Of a stretch of DNA of 64,000 nucleotides, positions 22,748 through 44,201 are shown one piece after another. Each line of letters starts with the position of its first letter. Position 1 is the first letter of the stretch. The DNA lies in assembly GCA_031213475.1 (NCBI GenBank), contig JARUPZ010000002.1:16394738-16458737 (forward strand), in the 5' to 3' direction. Source of the DNA: Nereocystis luetkeana. Its lineage: Eukaryota > Sar > Phaeophyceae > Laminariales > Laminariaceae. A model generated the notes under the pieces. The model was given only the letters and a program-made list of their open reading frames with translations. It was not told where the DNA came from and ran no database searches. The position numbers and the translations under genes were made by a program.

Positions 22748-23640
22748 TTACTGCTTACATGGCTTTTTCGCTGCTTTAGTCCACAGCGCGGTCTCTACTC
22801 CAAACACCAAGGGGGATCGTTCCGTTGACCCCTCCTCGGTGACTCGGAAATCCCAAAGGTCTTCGACTATGCATCTTTGCCAAGTCTTGAACTGTCCGCC
22901 AGGTCTTGGGTTCTCCCCACCTGCCACCGTCCCGAGCATTGCCCGAGGGGGTAGTCGCTCCTTGTTTTGCCGTGGCACAGCCCCCGCAAACAGTAGCCGC
23001 CGTTTACGGATGGTTGTTTCGATGCTCTCGCAACGTGTCATGTTGAGGGTCTTCGCGTACGAGAGGGTGGCATGGTCAGTACGAAGTCGGCGCTGGAAGC
23101 CAATGACTTGCAAGAGGACTTGGTGGTGAGCCGCTCGGAGCTTGGCGAAGTGTTCCGCTCCGAGGGTCCACGCCACACCCCCGTGCAGCAGGGTCTCAAT
23201 CGTCTCGCCCTGTAGCATTCGGACTTCCAGACTAAGCGGGGCGACCGTCCCATCATACAGCTCCAGGCCGAACCGCTTGAGGCATGACCGCATGAGACGG
23301 ATCCGTCGGTCGATTTCGAGCGGGATGTCAGCGTTTTCGTCGATACATGCCGCCTAGGTGTGAAAACTGGGCCGCCTGTTTATACCACTGGCCTGCTTCT
23401 TCGATGACGAGCGGTGGGCCGAGGGTTGTCTGGTCCGGTGTTCGTGGCAGCACTGTCTCTGTCTTCTCCGATACCGTGAGGCCTGCTGCTTTTGAAGACA
23501 GTCCCGATGACCGTCACCCTTTTAGCGAGTCCTTCAGCCGACGGCGAGACAATTCCTGCGTCATCAGCGTGCAAACATGCCCCACACAGCCTCCGCACGC
23601 ATGCCAACTGCCAACGGCTTCTGCTCCTCGGTTTTTTCGA
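22748..23640 (-). mobile_element. Decayed LINE (non-LTR retrotransposon) fragment, 3' part of ORF2
   Basis: Minus-strand frames show a LINE-type reverse transcriptase from the catalytic box onward: HADDAGIVSPSAEGL (usual form YADD, here with His), then LTVSEKTETVL, then the C-terminal region with ETLLHGGVAWTLGAEH, TIRKRRLLFAGAV and GGQFKTWQRCIVEDL. Such text is typical of RTE/Jockey-like ORF2 C-termini. The frame changes at about 23500 and again near 23345, where a stop (TGA) also falls, so it cannot encode one protein. The 5' part is missing, as expected from truncated reverse transcription. The element is dead. Confidence 0.8.
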
Positions 23641-23819
23641 CTACTTCAACCTCGTTGAGTTGAACCGAATCCTTTACGACGGCTTTGTCTTTGCTGAACA
23701 AAAAGCTGCAAGTAATCAAAAACACAAATCAACCATGGATTCGTAGCGTTATTAATGGTCATCTAGTGTACCGTAGTCACAGTATGTTCAACCTTTGTGT
23801 CGAATAACTGGTGAACTCT

Positions 23820-23924
23820 TTAACCCTTTCAGAACGCCAGTTCCGTTTTGGGGACACACCAGTCAAATTCCAAGTAGTGTGTCCCAAATTGTCCCCAAAA
23901 CGAGACTGCAGTCCTGAAAGGGTT
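23820..23924. mobile_element. MITE family 2, copy 4
   Basis: TTAACCCTTTCAG to CTGAAAGGGTTGA. The core has the longer variant with a repeated TTGTCCC-type word. Confidence 0.8.
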
Positions 23925-24048
23925 GACTTTACGTCTAAACAATGGGCTACGCACGTACGACCCTACAGCAGTACTCTTTTACAGAAATGGCCACTCTATA
24001 GGAGTGGGTAGTGCCGGTATATACAGCGAACAATACCGGCAATATTGG

Positions 24049-24164
24049 TATTACGGGGGACCATAGTTAATAGGACCTGTGGTATACATAAAAACCTACC
24101 AGGTATGTATTTAATCATTTCTACGAACAATATTTGGTCCTATTAACTATGGCCCCCCGTAATA
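24049..24164 (+). mobile_element. MITE family 1, copy 8, with micro-insertion
   Basis: Complete TA-flanked palindrome with an extra CCAGGTA in the core (TACCAGGTA at 24097-24105), absent from sister copies. Confidence 0.9.
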
Positions 24165-24589
24165 GCGGCAACCAGCACTATATACTCCGCATACTGCCGC
24201 ACTGCTGTGCCAAGCGATTTTATTTCACAGGCGCTTTCAAGGGCAGTCGGCACCATCGAGGGACCATTGCCGCTGTTTTTGTTAGGTTGGCAGTGTTCGG
24301 TGCCTCATAGGCAAAAACCTAACAAGGGATACAAAGTGTCCCGACCGTGATCTTAACATCACCTTTGTTCGTAAGTTTTGAGAAGGCCTTAGTTCCTGGT
24401 TCCTGGACCAACCTATATACCTGTGACATGCTTGGGGTGGGGAGGGCATTGGCTGTAACCGCTTTCAAGGACGAAGAGCCAAGCTGAGAGCGAAGACACA
24501 GCAGCTGCAGTAGTCTACACGCCATCGTCGGCGCTGTTGAATTTTCAGTTTTGCGATTTTGCAGTGTGAAACATATTGGTACCGGCTGT

Positions 24590-25320
24590 CGGGTACCTGG
24601 TACCGAAGGTCACGGGCAGTGGTATCCTTTCAGTTTCCCTTCGTCGGTACATTTACCTTCCATTATTGCGCATACTGTGTCGGTACCGAAGCATCGGTAC
24701 CCTTTCCGTCACGCTTCGTCGGTACGCCTTCGCCTTCCGTTGCTCTGCGTCGGTACACCTCTCTCTCATTGTGCCTCGTCGGTACCCTTTGCCATCGTAC
24801 TGTATCGTCTTTTTTTTTTCGGTGTATGTCCTTTCCATTGTGCACTGCCCATGTGTATCCTTCACATGGAGCCTCTATTTCTACACGTCGACATGGAGTA
24901 AGCGTCGGTATGCCTCCCCTTGGACCTGATCGGTACACTTTCCACCGTAGTGCGCCGGTACATACACTTTCCATTGTGCGTACTGCGTCCGTACAGGTAC
25001 CCCCTCCATTGTGCTTCGTCGGTACACCTTCCTGTGTTCTGCCTTGGTACGAGCGCCCCTGACATTGCACTGCTGTGTCGGCCCACCTTCCATGCTGTAT
25101 AGCGTCGGCAAAAATTGGTCGTTACTGACCGTACCCTTTCCATTGTCCTACGTACGCCGATACGAATCCTTTCCGTTGTATCTACTACGTCGGTACACAC
25201 CCTGTCTATTGTTTGTACTGCGTCGGGACATATGTACCCTCTCTAGTGCAAGTGCAACTCCCTGCCGCAGTGTCGGTACCTTTTTTCGTCGTGGTGTCGG
25301 TGCCTTTTTTTGTGCTGAGG
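24590..25320. repeat. Degenerate minisatellite, about 35-60 bp unit
   Basis: Many imperfect units of the form CGTCGGTACACCTTTCCATTGTGC follow one another. They leave long chance open frames on both strands, which I do not call genes. A (CTG) run follows at about 25340-25372. Confidence 0.75.
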
Positions 25321-26039
25321 CGTGTTCGACGTTACGCGCTCCCGCTGCTGCTGCTGCTGCTGCTGCTGCTGCCGCAACTCTCTCTTGTGCACGTGCAGGA
25401 TGGGGGCTTCCTGCAATAGTGGGGCTGCTGTCCATCCTGATGATCAAGGTTTTCTTGGTGCCCAGGTACGTCGATGCTATGTACCCGCTTCTGATTTTTT
25501 TGTTTTCTGTTGTCTTTTCGTCGCGGCCCGTTCTTGCTGTTTTTTGCTCGGCGAGACTGCGATGTTGTTAAACACCTGGTGCCTGGTAGTACATGGCGCC
25601 GCGAAGAATTTTGGCCGTCGCCTCTATTTTTTTGTCTTGTCTTGGGAAAGGTGGAAAAGAGGTTGGGCGTGATAAAATATCGGGGCATGCTTTCAAGAAA
25701 AAAACTTTTTTCATCGAATGGTTGATTTTTCTTTTCATCTCGTCTGCCATTATTTAGTCGAGTCGTTTTTTACGTGGGTATAACAATGCCGCTGTTTTGA
25801 CTCAGCAGGCTTGAGTTACGCTGCGTTCCGTTTTAGGAGCGTGCTCCAAGGATGAAGGCATCCTTACGCGCGTGTAGTCCGGAGAGAGGGTGTGTCTTCC
25901 AGGAGTCCCAGGGCCCAGGGGGGGGTGTCTAGAGAGGGTCCCAGGGAAGCGTGTCTCGAGGAAGTCCTGATTGTGTGGGTCTCGAGAAGATCCCAAGGGT
26001 GTTTACGTAGCTCGAGAGCGTGTGGGGGGGTGGGGTTCC

Positions 26040-26420
26040 GAGGGGATCATAGGGGGGGGGTGTACTCATCATCGAAGGGGAGGGGGTGCGCACACATTTG
26101 TTGCTTGCCTTAGTCATTTGGCCATGGACCACGCATCCCTTTCGAGACGGAGCAGGGGGGGGGGGGTGTACTCGATATCATGCATGACCGTAGTCGTGTG
26201 ACCATACGAGACCCTCGCATTCCTACGATGCCGGGATGGAGCACGTCGGGTTTTCACCGACCGGGCAGACATTGATTGCTTTCTCCAAGTGCGAAGCGAA
26301 ACGTGAAGTATGCGGCGATTCGCATGTGTGGTGAGCTGCATCCTGCTAAGAACCGCTTGCGAGGCGGACATTATTGCGTATGGATGACACCGTCAATTTG
26401 GTGGATTTTGTTTTTCGGTG
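26040..26420 (+). repeat. G-tract-headed dispersed repeats, two adjoining pieces
   Basis: The first piece (26050-26155) has a G-run, then TGTACTCATCATCGA, and later GCATCCCTTTCGAGACGGAGCA, which also occurs at 46.6 kb. The second (26154-26420) has a G-run, then TGTACTCGATATCATGCATG, CGTCGGGTTTTCACCGACC, AAGCGAAACGTGA and CCGCTTGCGAGGCGGAC, shared with 28.75 and 45.13 kb. No gene and no terminal inverted repeat is seen. The family is not recognised. Confidence 0.65.
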
Positions 26421-26608
26421 CGGTCACTTCCGGAGATAGCAACGGGGGTACTGTGTATCTGCCTCGTGGGTGCCCTACCATAAACACTACCTGGTACGTG
26501 ATACGATCATTGGGGTGCCTAGAGGGGGTTACAGCGGGGTAGTCTCGAAAGATCCCTATCCTGCGACAGGAGGCTGATGGAGGCGCTTGGGTTCTGAATT
26601 GATGAAAA

Positions 26609-26737
26609 GTCTCCCCTAACACTCCTTCCGAAGCCTTTCACACCGAGCTGTGTCTCCCCTAACACTCCTTCCGAAGCCTTTCACACCGAGCTGTGTCTCC
26701 CCTAACACTCCTTCCGAAGCCTTTCACACCGAGCTGT
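26609..26737. repeat. 43-bp tandem repeat, three perfect copies
   Basis: The unit begins GTCTCCCCTAACACTCC and ends CACACCGAGCTGT, with copies from 26609, 26652 and 26695. The identity of the copies points to a recent expansion. Confidence 0.95.
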
Positions 26738-27061
26738 GTCTACGACTCGGCCCGTCTTGGGCACAATGGTTGAAATTCTTGACTTCAAACCCTAACTAGC
26801 TAGCCCTACAACCCCGACCGGGAATTTCTCGGAATTTTGTGAAGTGCGGCGTTTGTGTTGGATCTTCAACCATTGTTGTCGAGGCTGTGGGTCAAGGCGT
26901 ACACACGTATGATACGAGACTTTTGATGCCAGACGACGCGTTCTGCCACGCCATCCTCGGTGGACCACGCATACCTGTACACGCACCCTACCCTACCCTG
27001 CTTCGTCCCCATCCCCCGCCCCCCCCTCCTTTCCGATCTAACGCCCACCTCGCCTCCTTCC

Positions 27062-27245
27062 TCGGCCCCTACCTCGCTCCCTCCCTCCCTCCCTCCCTCT
27101 CCCTCCCTTCCTCCCTCCCTCCCTTCCTGCCTCCCTCCCTACCTTCCTCCCTCCCCCCCTCCCTCCCTCTCCCTCCCTTCCTCCCTCCCTTCCTCCCTCT
27201 CTTCCTCCCTCCCTTCCTCGCTCCCTCCCTGCCTTCCTTCGTCCC
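27062..27245. repeat. Pyrimidine microsatellite (CCCT/CCTT)n
   Basis: About 180 bases of CTCCCTCC and CTTCCTCC words on the plus strand. The frames in it are low-complexity shadows. Confidence 0.9.
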
Positions 27246-27619
27246 TCCGCCCCCCCCCTCCTTTACTCCCGTGTCCATTGTACTTATCGACGGTGCCGTT
27301 TCGACGCCTCGTTCCGTTTGGCGCTCCCGCGGTGTAACCGTCAACGTGCTCTGAAATATTGCTTCTACGCCCCCCCAGTCCGACCGAGGGGATGTCTTCG
27401 ATCCAAATCCATGAGATGGTGAGTGTGGGGAGGATACCGCCGCCGCGACCGAAGTTGCAACAAAAACACGTGTGTCAAGGCCGCGGCGTTGAATCCCACC
27501 GCTGGAACGATTTGCCGCTGCTGCTGTTGTTGCTGTTGTTGCTGGTGCTGCTACCGCTGATGGTGATGCTGTTGCTGCCCCTGCTGCTGCTGCTGTGTCC
27601 GTTTCGTGGGGGCAGACAC

Positions 27620-27690
27620 TACGACTACGGCCATGCATGAGATCGAGTGTATCTCTCCTATCGAGTACACCCCCTCATCCCCCCCCCCCC
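27620..27690 (-). repeat. Fragment of G-tract-headed repeat, inverted
   Basis: On the minus strand it reads GGGGGTGTACTCGATAGGAG, then ACACTCGATCTCATGCATGG, and then CCGTAGTCGTAG. It serves as the uninserted partner of the copy at 337-412. Confidence 0.7.
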
Positions 27691-28050
27691 CATCCCCGCG
27701 CGCACGCCCTATATATTCCTACGTGCCTTTTTCAGACCCTTTTGATTCCCATATACGCCCGGCTTCCTAACATATCTTACCACAACAAGGACGCATTTGA
27801 TTTCAGGAAATCACTAGTGAGCCGCACGCTCTCTCCCCAAAAACTATTGTTCCTCGTCGTAATCCCTCCCCCCCCCCCCCCCCCCCATCAACTACCGCCT
27901 CCGTCCAACTGCTGGAGGTGTCTCTATTAGGAGTAGGAGCGGTGCTCCGTCTCGTGACGAATGCGTGGTCAGTGGTCAAATAACTAAGGCGAGCAAAAAA
28001 CGAGTACGCCTCCTCCCCCCCTCCCCCCCATCAACTACCGCCTCCGTCAG

Positions 28051-37829
<9,779 letters not shown>

Positions 37830-39740
37830 GGCCATCGTATGGGGCGCTACAGTAGGCGCTACCCCCCCCCCCTACCTTTCGTGGTCCCTGGCCTGACCTG
37901 ACCTGACCTGACCTGACCTGGCCTGGCCTGGCCTGGCCCGCCCCCGGCCGGCGGGCGCGAGTGTTTCGTTTTGAAAAAGGTCTTGTTTCGTTTTTGTTTT
38001 CGAAAGACGGTTCGTTGTACTTCATTTCGCAACTTAGTTTTTTTTTTTGTTTTTTCATTTCCACTCGTATTTTCTCGTGTGTTCTCGTTTCGAAGTGTGT
38101 TTCGTTTCGTAGGCTTCCGAAAAGCGTTTCGTTGCGTCTCGTTCGGTTTCGTTTCTCGCCCTTTCGTTTCGTTTCCTCCTGTTTTAATTCGTTTCGGAAA
38201 TAGTTTGTTTGCTGCTGTGTTGTGTTGTGTTGTGTTTTGATTTGTTTAGTTTTCGTGTCTGGTCGGCCAGGCCATGTAATTCGCTTTAGTTTTGTTTTTG
38301 TATCGTTTCGTTTTCGATTTTTTTTTATTTGGTTTTCATGTTCGCATCTTTGGTTTTTTGTTTTTGATTTTATTTGTTTTCGTAATGTCTCCTGGACTCT
38401 GAAATACCAATCTGGCCGTAAATATAAGAAACGCTTGGTAATATATGAATGTCTAAACAGTGCTTATATTTCCGTCCACTCAGGGTGGTACTGGTTTAAC
38501 TGTCTGTTGCTGTCTTCACGCAATTTTTGCGACAACGTCGGTACGATAGTATACATACTTTCTGATGGCGTTCACGACCGCATGGTATGTTTTCTGAAAC
38601 CTGGATGATGGCCATTAGTAGGCTTTAGTTAGGCTTTTGAGCCCCCCCCCCCCCCTCCCCCTCCTTCCTAGGCGAAGGGTAGTTCGTTTCATGTTAGAAA
38701 AGGGGCGAAAATTGGTCTCGTAGTCCGTTCGTGGCGAAGTGCTGCTGTTTTTTTTATCGCCGGTAGATAGGACTTAGCGGTTTTCCCTTCGCTGCGCTCG
38801 TGACATGTTGTTCCAAGCGCAAGAGGCCTCGTCGCGGGAGGGGCGGGGGTGGGAGGGGGGGTGGTTGGCCCACTGACTTTTTTTAAACTTTTTTGCGGAT
38901 CTTGGATTTCGCTCTTGCGCTTGGCCAATCAATATAAGGTACACACGTAGCGCGCAAAATCGGAGCACAGGGGAGGGTGGTGTACGAGTGAACCCGTGTC
39001 GTGGCGAGCGAACTCGGTAAAACGACAAGCAAGGTTGTGTGGTGTAAGGCTAGTAGCGTTTTGCTTGATGTTGTGCTCGAGTGTGCATGAAAAAAGACTC
39101 TCGGCGGTGTGTAACTAGAGCTATCGTTTCCCTTTTTTTTCGTCTTTTTTTTTTTCACTGCGGGTTGTTGGGTTGGGCTAAGTTCGGTTTTCCTTCGGTT
39201 CACTGGTCGCCGGGACCCCCCCTCCCTGCCCCCCCCCCCCCCCCCCCCCCCCTCACAATGTGGGCGTAAAACCACCCTTGTTGGTGTATCGAAGAATGCA
39301 TATACAGTAGCAAACCTCACAAAGTGTGGGCGACTCCTCGATTCGGTTACTCCTAGTGGTATTCCAACATTGTTCAATGTCTCCACAAGGATCGATTTTT
39401 CGCGATCGTTGTGCAACAAGGGGGTGGGTCCCGGTAACCTGTGTTTGTACGCGGTATTCGTATCATAGCGCGGCGGCAGGGGAAGGAGAAATGATAGGTA
39501 CGACGGGGTGCTGCATAGTCGAGCGAAACCTATGGACCTGCTCTTGGCTTTGCCGTGCCGAGCCCAGGTTTCGCCCTTGGCGGCGAAAGAGTTTTGTATA
39601 GACCTTGGCCCCGCTGGGATAAACGGGTTGAAAATGTGCCTGACGTTGAACCCTAAATGTGATGCTAACCTCGACCGCGTGGGAAATTCTCGGAATTGAA
39701 GCGTTAGTGTGGGCTATTCACCGTAGTAGTCCTTAACTCC
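37830..39740. other. UXS 3' flank, no gene seen
   Basis: Contains CCTGA(CC) words at 37895-37935, a T/G-rich stretch with many TTCGTTTCG words to about 38400, and a run of about 26 C at 39228-39255. A polyadenylation site could not be fixed. Confidence 0.4.
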
Positions 39741-39935
39741 AACCGCCTGGGAAATTTCTCCGAATTTTGGTGGAAATGTCTCGGAATTGTGGTTGAAGTT
39801 TCTCGGAATTATGTAGCAAATTTCTCGAAATGATGGTGGAAATGTCTCGGAATGATGTGGGAAATTTTCGGAATATGGTGGAAAAGTTTTGGAACGACGT
39901 TGGCAGTTTCTCGGAATGATGAAATTGTGGGAAAT
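39741..39935. repeat. About 24-bp minisatellite
   Basis: Degenerate units of GAAATTTCTCGGAATGATGGTG. Confidence 0.75.
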
Positions 39936-40586
39936 TTCTTGGTATGGAGTGATATCAACCCTCTCGTCGAATCCGGGCCAAGTGGTGGACGCCTCTGGCG
40001 GCAACCGTCGCCGCTGGCGATTGGCCTTATTCCGTACTGAAGGGGTAGGTTATTGCCACTCCCCCCTGGAAGCACGCACGCGGGCCCAGCATATTATTAT
40101 CAATAGGGACCACTCTGAACGAAAATACCAGGACAGTTTTGACAAATAGTATAAAAAATCAAGCGCTTCCTACATTTTTTTGTCCTGAGTTGTAGATGAC
40201 GCCGTAAGTATGGGTGCGCGACGCCGGTAGACTGTAGATTGTCTCCTCTGTTTTCTGGGGTATGAAACCATATTTTTCCGACGCATATAATACGTAGAAC
40301 ATTTTTCCTTGGGATTTTGTCAGGTGTGACGCCATGGTTTGGTATTTTATGGTGGAAAGAGGCCACATTATATTTTCTTCCTCTTGAGTTTTTCGGGTGT
40401 GAGGCCAGGACGTTTTGAGGTGCGCCGAAGGGGCCAGGGGGTTTCCCCCCCCCCGCCCTCAACTTTGTGGGATGTAGTTTCCTCCTCTCTTCCAAGTTTT
40501 TCGGTCGTGAACCCATACTTTTTTACACGCGGGCGGGGCCGGTGTATTTTCCTCAAGGTTTCTTGGTGAAAAGCCAAATTTCTGCG

Positions 40587-40652
40587 AGGCTAGTTTTCTT
40601 CCTCCTCCTCCTCCTCCTCCTCCTCCTCCTCCTCCTCCTCCTCCTCCTCCTC
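40587..40652. repeat. (CCT)n microsatellite
   Basis: About 22 CCT triplets. Related CTCCTC runs lie at 40810-40825. Confidence 0.95.
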
Positions 40653-41029
40653 GAGTTTTCGGATTGGTGAATCCATAGTTTTGTGTTTTATTACATAACG
40701 TAGGTGCGCGAGACCAATTTCTTCCTCGATTTTCGTCGGGGGTGAAGTGAAAAGGCCATTTCGTAGATAGTTGGTACTTCGTGATACGCGAGCGAGGCCA
40801 GTAAAATTTCCTCCTCCTCCTCCTAAAGCGTTTCGGGTGTGAGAGGCCGTACGTAATTTTGGAGGTGCGTGAGGCCAGTGATTTCCAGGGCTGTTTCACG
40901 GGTCATGCGCAACTCGACCCGCGGGTCGGGTCAGGAGGTCTTCAACATCTCACCGGTCGGGGTAGTCGGGCCAGGAGTCTTCAAAATCTGACGCGTCGGG
41001 GCGGGGGCGAGTTGGGTGAGTTGGGTGGC

Positions 41030-41275
41030 CCAGCCCGACCCGACCCGACCCGACCCGCGAGGTTTTACCTGACCCGACCCGCGGGGTTTTACCCGACCTG
41101 ACCCGCAAGGTTTTACCCGACCCGATCCGCGGGGTTTCACCCGACCCAACCCGCGAGGTTTCACCCGACCCGACCCGCGGGGTTTTAACTGACCCGACTC
41201 GCGAGGTTTTACCCGACCCGACCCGCGGGGTTTTACCTTACCCGACCCGCGAGGTTTTACCCGACCTGCGAACAG
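41030..41275. repeat. About 24-bp minisatellite
   Basis: About ten units of CCGACCCGACCCGCGGGGTTTTA. Confidence 0.9.
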
Positions 41276-41662
41276 CCCTGATTGTTTTATTTTCTCGGTT
41301 TCGTCGGGTATGAAGCCATAATTTGATTGTCCGTGTGCGAGAGCGAGACCAGTATACTCTTTTTCTATTTGGGCTAGCTGCCAGTACTAGCGGTGCCCGA
41401 CTTTTTTTGCTCTCTTCGAGTTTCTCTTATTAATACGAGTAACATTCAAATAGTTTTCGGCGCGCGAGACCGCCTGAGCCTGTTCGTGGTCTGGTACGCA
41501 TGCGTTATTAGTTTTTGGCCGTCTTGTCTCCATCGTTGCCGCCCAGTGGTGTTTTTTCGTGTCCCTGGGTGGGTCGTCATATCAAAAGCCTGTGGGTGCC
41601 TGCCTGTTTTCTGTTTTCGTCCTTTGTTTCTCATCATGGTGGCGGGGGCTATTCGGTAGTCG

Positions 41663-41754
41663 TAACCCCTTCAAGACCGCAGTCACGTTTTGGGGATAAA
41701 CTGCTTGAAATTTGAATGGTTTGTCCCCAAAACGGGAGACCGCGGTTCTAAAAG
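41663..41754. mobile_element. MITE family 2, copy 6
   Basis: Foldback with the CAGTCACGTTTTGGGGA arm and its inverse; tips eroded. Confidence 0.8.
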
Positions 41755-42517
41755 ACGTACCAGGTACTGCAGTACCACAGGCATGGTGTGCTGTTTAGGA
41801 CTGCTGCTGTGGGGGCATTCGTTGTGAGTGCTGTTGCTGTGGGGGCATTCGTTGTGAGTGCTGTTGTAGTGTACCGGTAAGCTGTAGTGTCGAGGCGACG
41901 TGCGTGCGAACTCGCCAAAAAAGCGTCGGTGCTGCGAGAAATACGCCGTCACACCTTTTATTATTAACACGAGTACGAGTAAACAGAAAGCAAGACATCT
42001 CAGGGTCTGAGATCGAGCATTCGTCGAGAGTCAAAAAAACATTTTTTTTGTGCTGTCAAGCTGTGCGCGATACGCTGATCGCGCGTGCTATATGCATACG
42101 AGTACGGGTTGTATACGTGCAATTATTAAATAACCCCATCTTTATGGGATGGGTGTTTCGTCTTGTTCGTCTGTGTGCTTGCGCCGGTGCCCACAGGGAT
42201 CACGCACGCACCCGATCCCGTAGTGTAGGAAAACAGGGATAAAGAGCAGAGCACGGGGGCCAGAGGTGAAATATTTTCTCCTTTTTTTCTGTTTTTTTTT
42301 TTTGTTTAATGTTCCCTGCCGGTGTCCAGGAAAAAGCCACCCCACCCCGCGTGTCTGTGCCGCGCAAGCACAAATGAGCACACCTCCCTTTCTGTTTTGT
42401 TCTCATTGTGGACCCTCGAATGGTCCTTCGACCCCTCTGTTAGATTCGACGATGCTTGCTTGGATCTGGAGGGCACCTCGTGTTTTCTTTTTTCCCCCAT
42501 CCGGCCAGTGAGATGTT

Positions 42518-42614
42518 TTAACCCCTTTAGCACCGCAGTCCCGTTTTGGGGACAAACTACTTGAAATTTGACCGGTTTGTCCCCAAAACGGGACTGCGGT
42601 TCTAAAGGGGTTAA
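42518..42614. mobile_element. MITE family 2, copy 7 (best preserved)
   Basis: TTAACCCCTTTAGCACCGCAG to TCTAAAGGGGTTAA with nearly perfect arms and TTAA on both sides. Confidence 0.9.
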
Positions 42615-42703
42615 GAACAACGTGGTATATTCTATGTACATACATACCCAGTTTTTTTTCTTCTGTGATCCGTTTTGATGTCATTCTGTTTTATCCGTGA
42701 TTG

Positions 42704-43092
42704 ATTCGTTTGCGGTAGACATGCCTTGGGAAGAGAGAGCTTGTGCGACCGCTGTTTGTTGTTTATTTTTTATTCATGTGTTACGAACCTAAAAAAGACC
42801 GCTGTCTGTGCTGTGAGGTGGAGAATACCGTCGAAAGTCTTACTTGTAAGCTGCGCGTGATATACCAGGTATAATATACCTCGATCGCGCGTTTTCGGGT
42901 TCGTTTGCGGTAGACATGCCTTGGGAAGAGAGCTTGTGCGACCGCTGTTGTTTATTTTTTATTCATGTGTTATGAACCTAAAAAAAGACCGCTGTGCTGT
43001 GAGGTGGAGAATACCGTCGAAAGTCTTACTTGTAAAAAAGCTGCGCGTGATTTACCAGGTATAATATACCTCGATCGCGCGTTTTTGGGTTA
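42704..43092. repeat. Tandem duplication of about 195 bp
   Basis: Two adjacent copies start CGTTTGCGGTAGACATGCC and end CCTCGATCGCGCGTTTT. Both hold TACCAGGTATAATATACC. Confidence 0.9.
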
Positions 43093-43375
43093 TACACTGA
43101 ATCATATCCCCATCTCTCGTTCTCCCGTAAAAGCCTGTCGCGGCGTTCCGTCAATGTTGTTCTCCTTGGAGTCGAGCGATTATCGGAGTATGGCTTGTGC
43201 TGCGGAACACACTGCTGTACCACCCCTCACAGTAAGGCAAGGCGTCTCGATCGATTTCGCGGTCGCACGGAGGATGCCCTCAAGACCGGGTTGAGTCAGG
43301 CACTGGCGAGGCGTCGTACCGTGTGCGCGTGCGTGACCCACCCATGCTGAGTGTGTTGAAGAAGTATCGTGGAAT

Positions 43376-43409
<34 letters not shown>

Positions 43410-43907
43410 CCCAGTAAACCCTGTTCGGAGCTTTCAAACGTACAAAAAAAAAAAAAAAAATCTACTCACACGTTAAAGTCTTGACACGTGCGTGCGTATT
43501 TAATCATGTTGATGCATGGTAATTTTTATACGTTTTTCGCGTCTATCGTCGATAGGAGCCGCATCCCTGGAATTTATTTGGAACAGTTTCCCCCCGGATC
43601 ATACACATAACCATGGATTATCCCATCAGCAGGAGTTTTTTGCATCGTACCCATTTTCTGGGGATCCGACAGGCAATACATGCCCGCCTGAACACGAACA
43701 CTAAAACCCCTGCGATACCTACCTTCATCAACAATGAAACCCCCCTGCAATATCTACTAGTACTAAAAACATTTTACCCTCTTCATCTCTGCGAAACCGG
43801 TGTGCGGAAGAGCACGCTCCCAGACATGAACGGGATATATATATAGCACAAGCAAACAAACCACAAATCTCGCGCAAATCCCGTCTCGACATATTTGCTC
43901 TCCCCAG

Positions 43908-43974
43908 AGGTCAACGAGGCCATGGGCACCAGCTACCCGGTGTTTACCAGTATCCGCGCCTGCCGGTGGCGGGG
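43908..43974 (+). CDS. Exon-like stretch of an unknown gene
   Basis: A clean acceptor (TTTGCTCTCCCCAG) and donor (GGGG/GTAAGG) enclose 67 bases that read EVNEAMGTSYPVFTSIRACRW in one frame. It lies just past the 3' end of the minus-strand AP endonuclease gene, on the other strand. No neighbouring exon was joined with confidence; it could be chance. Confidence 0.25.
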
Positions 43975-44201
43975 GTAAGGGGGGGGGGGGGGGGGGCTGT
44001 TGAGGCACCCCTGCTGGAACACGCACGTAGGTCTGGTCAACAAGGTAGGGTTGTATCTTTACTCGTCCAGCCGCTGCACCTATGGAAGCCTCCCCAAGAA
44101 ATATACGTGACTCCTCTTCCCTTAAATCATTCCTAAAATCCTAGACCCTGGGTCCGGAAGTCTACAGGCTACAGGGCAATTCTTCGTATACCACGACAGC
44201 G

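Noticed and set aside
24551-25571. A membrane protein gene on the plus strand
   Set aside because: The frames follow a degenerate minisatellite and a CTG run and change with the repeat period.
26609-26737. A CRISPR array
   Set aside because: The three 43-base units are contiguous with no spacers; this is a plain tandem repeat in a eukaryotic genome.
27069-27638. A 189-codon Arg/Gly/Glu-rich minus-strand frame
   Set aside because: It is built from a pyrimidine microsatellite and GCT runs, with no paired splice borders.
27359-27640. A membrane-anchor exon of UXS
   Set aside because: The hydrophobic stretch is made by CTG repeats. A GTGAGT donor follows an ATG nearby, but no phase-consistent path into 28051 could be shown.
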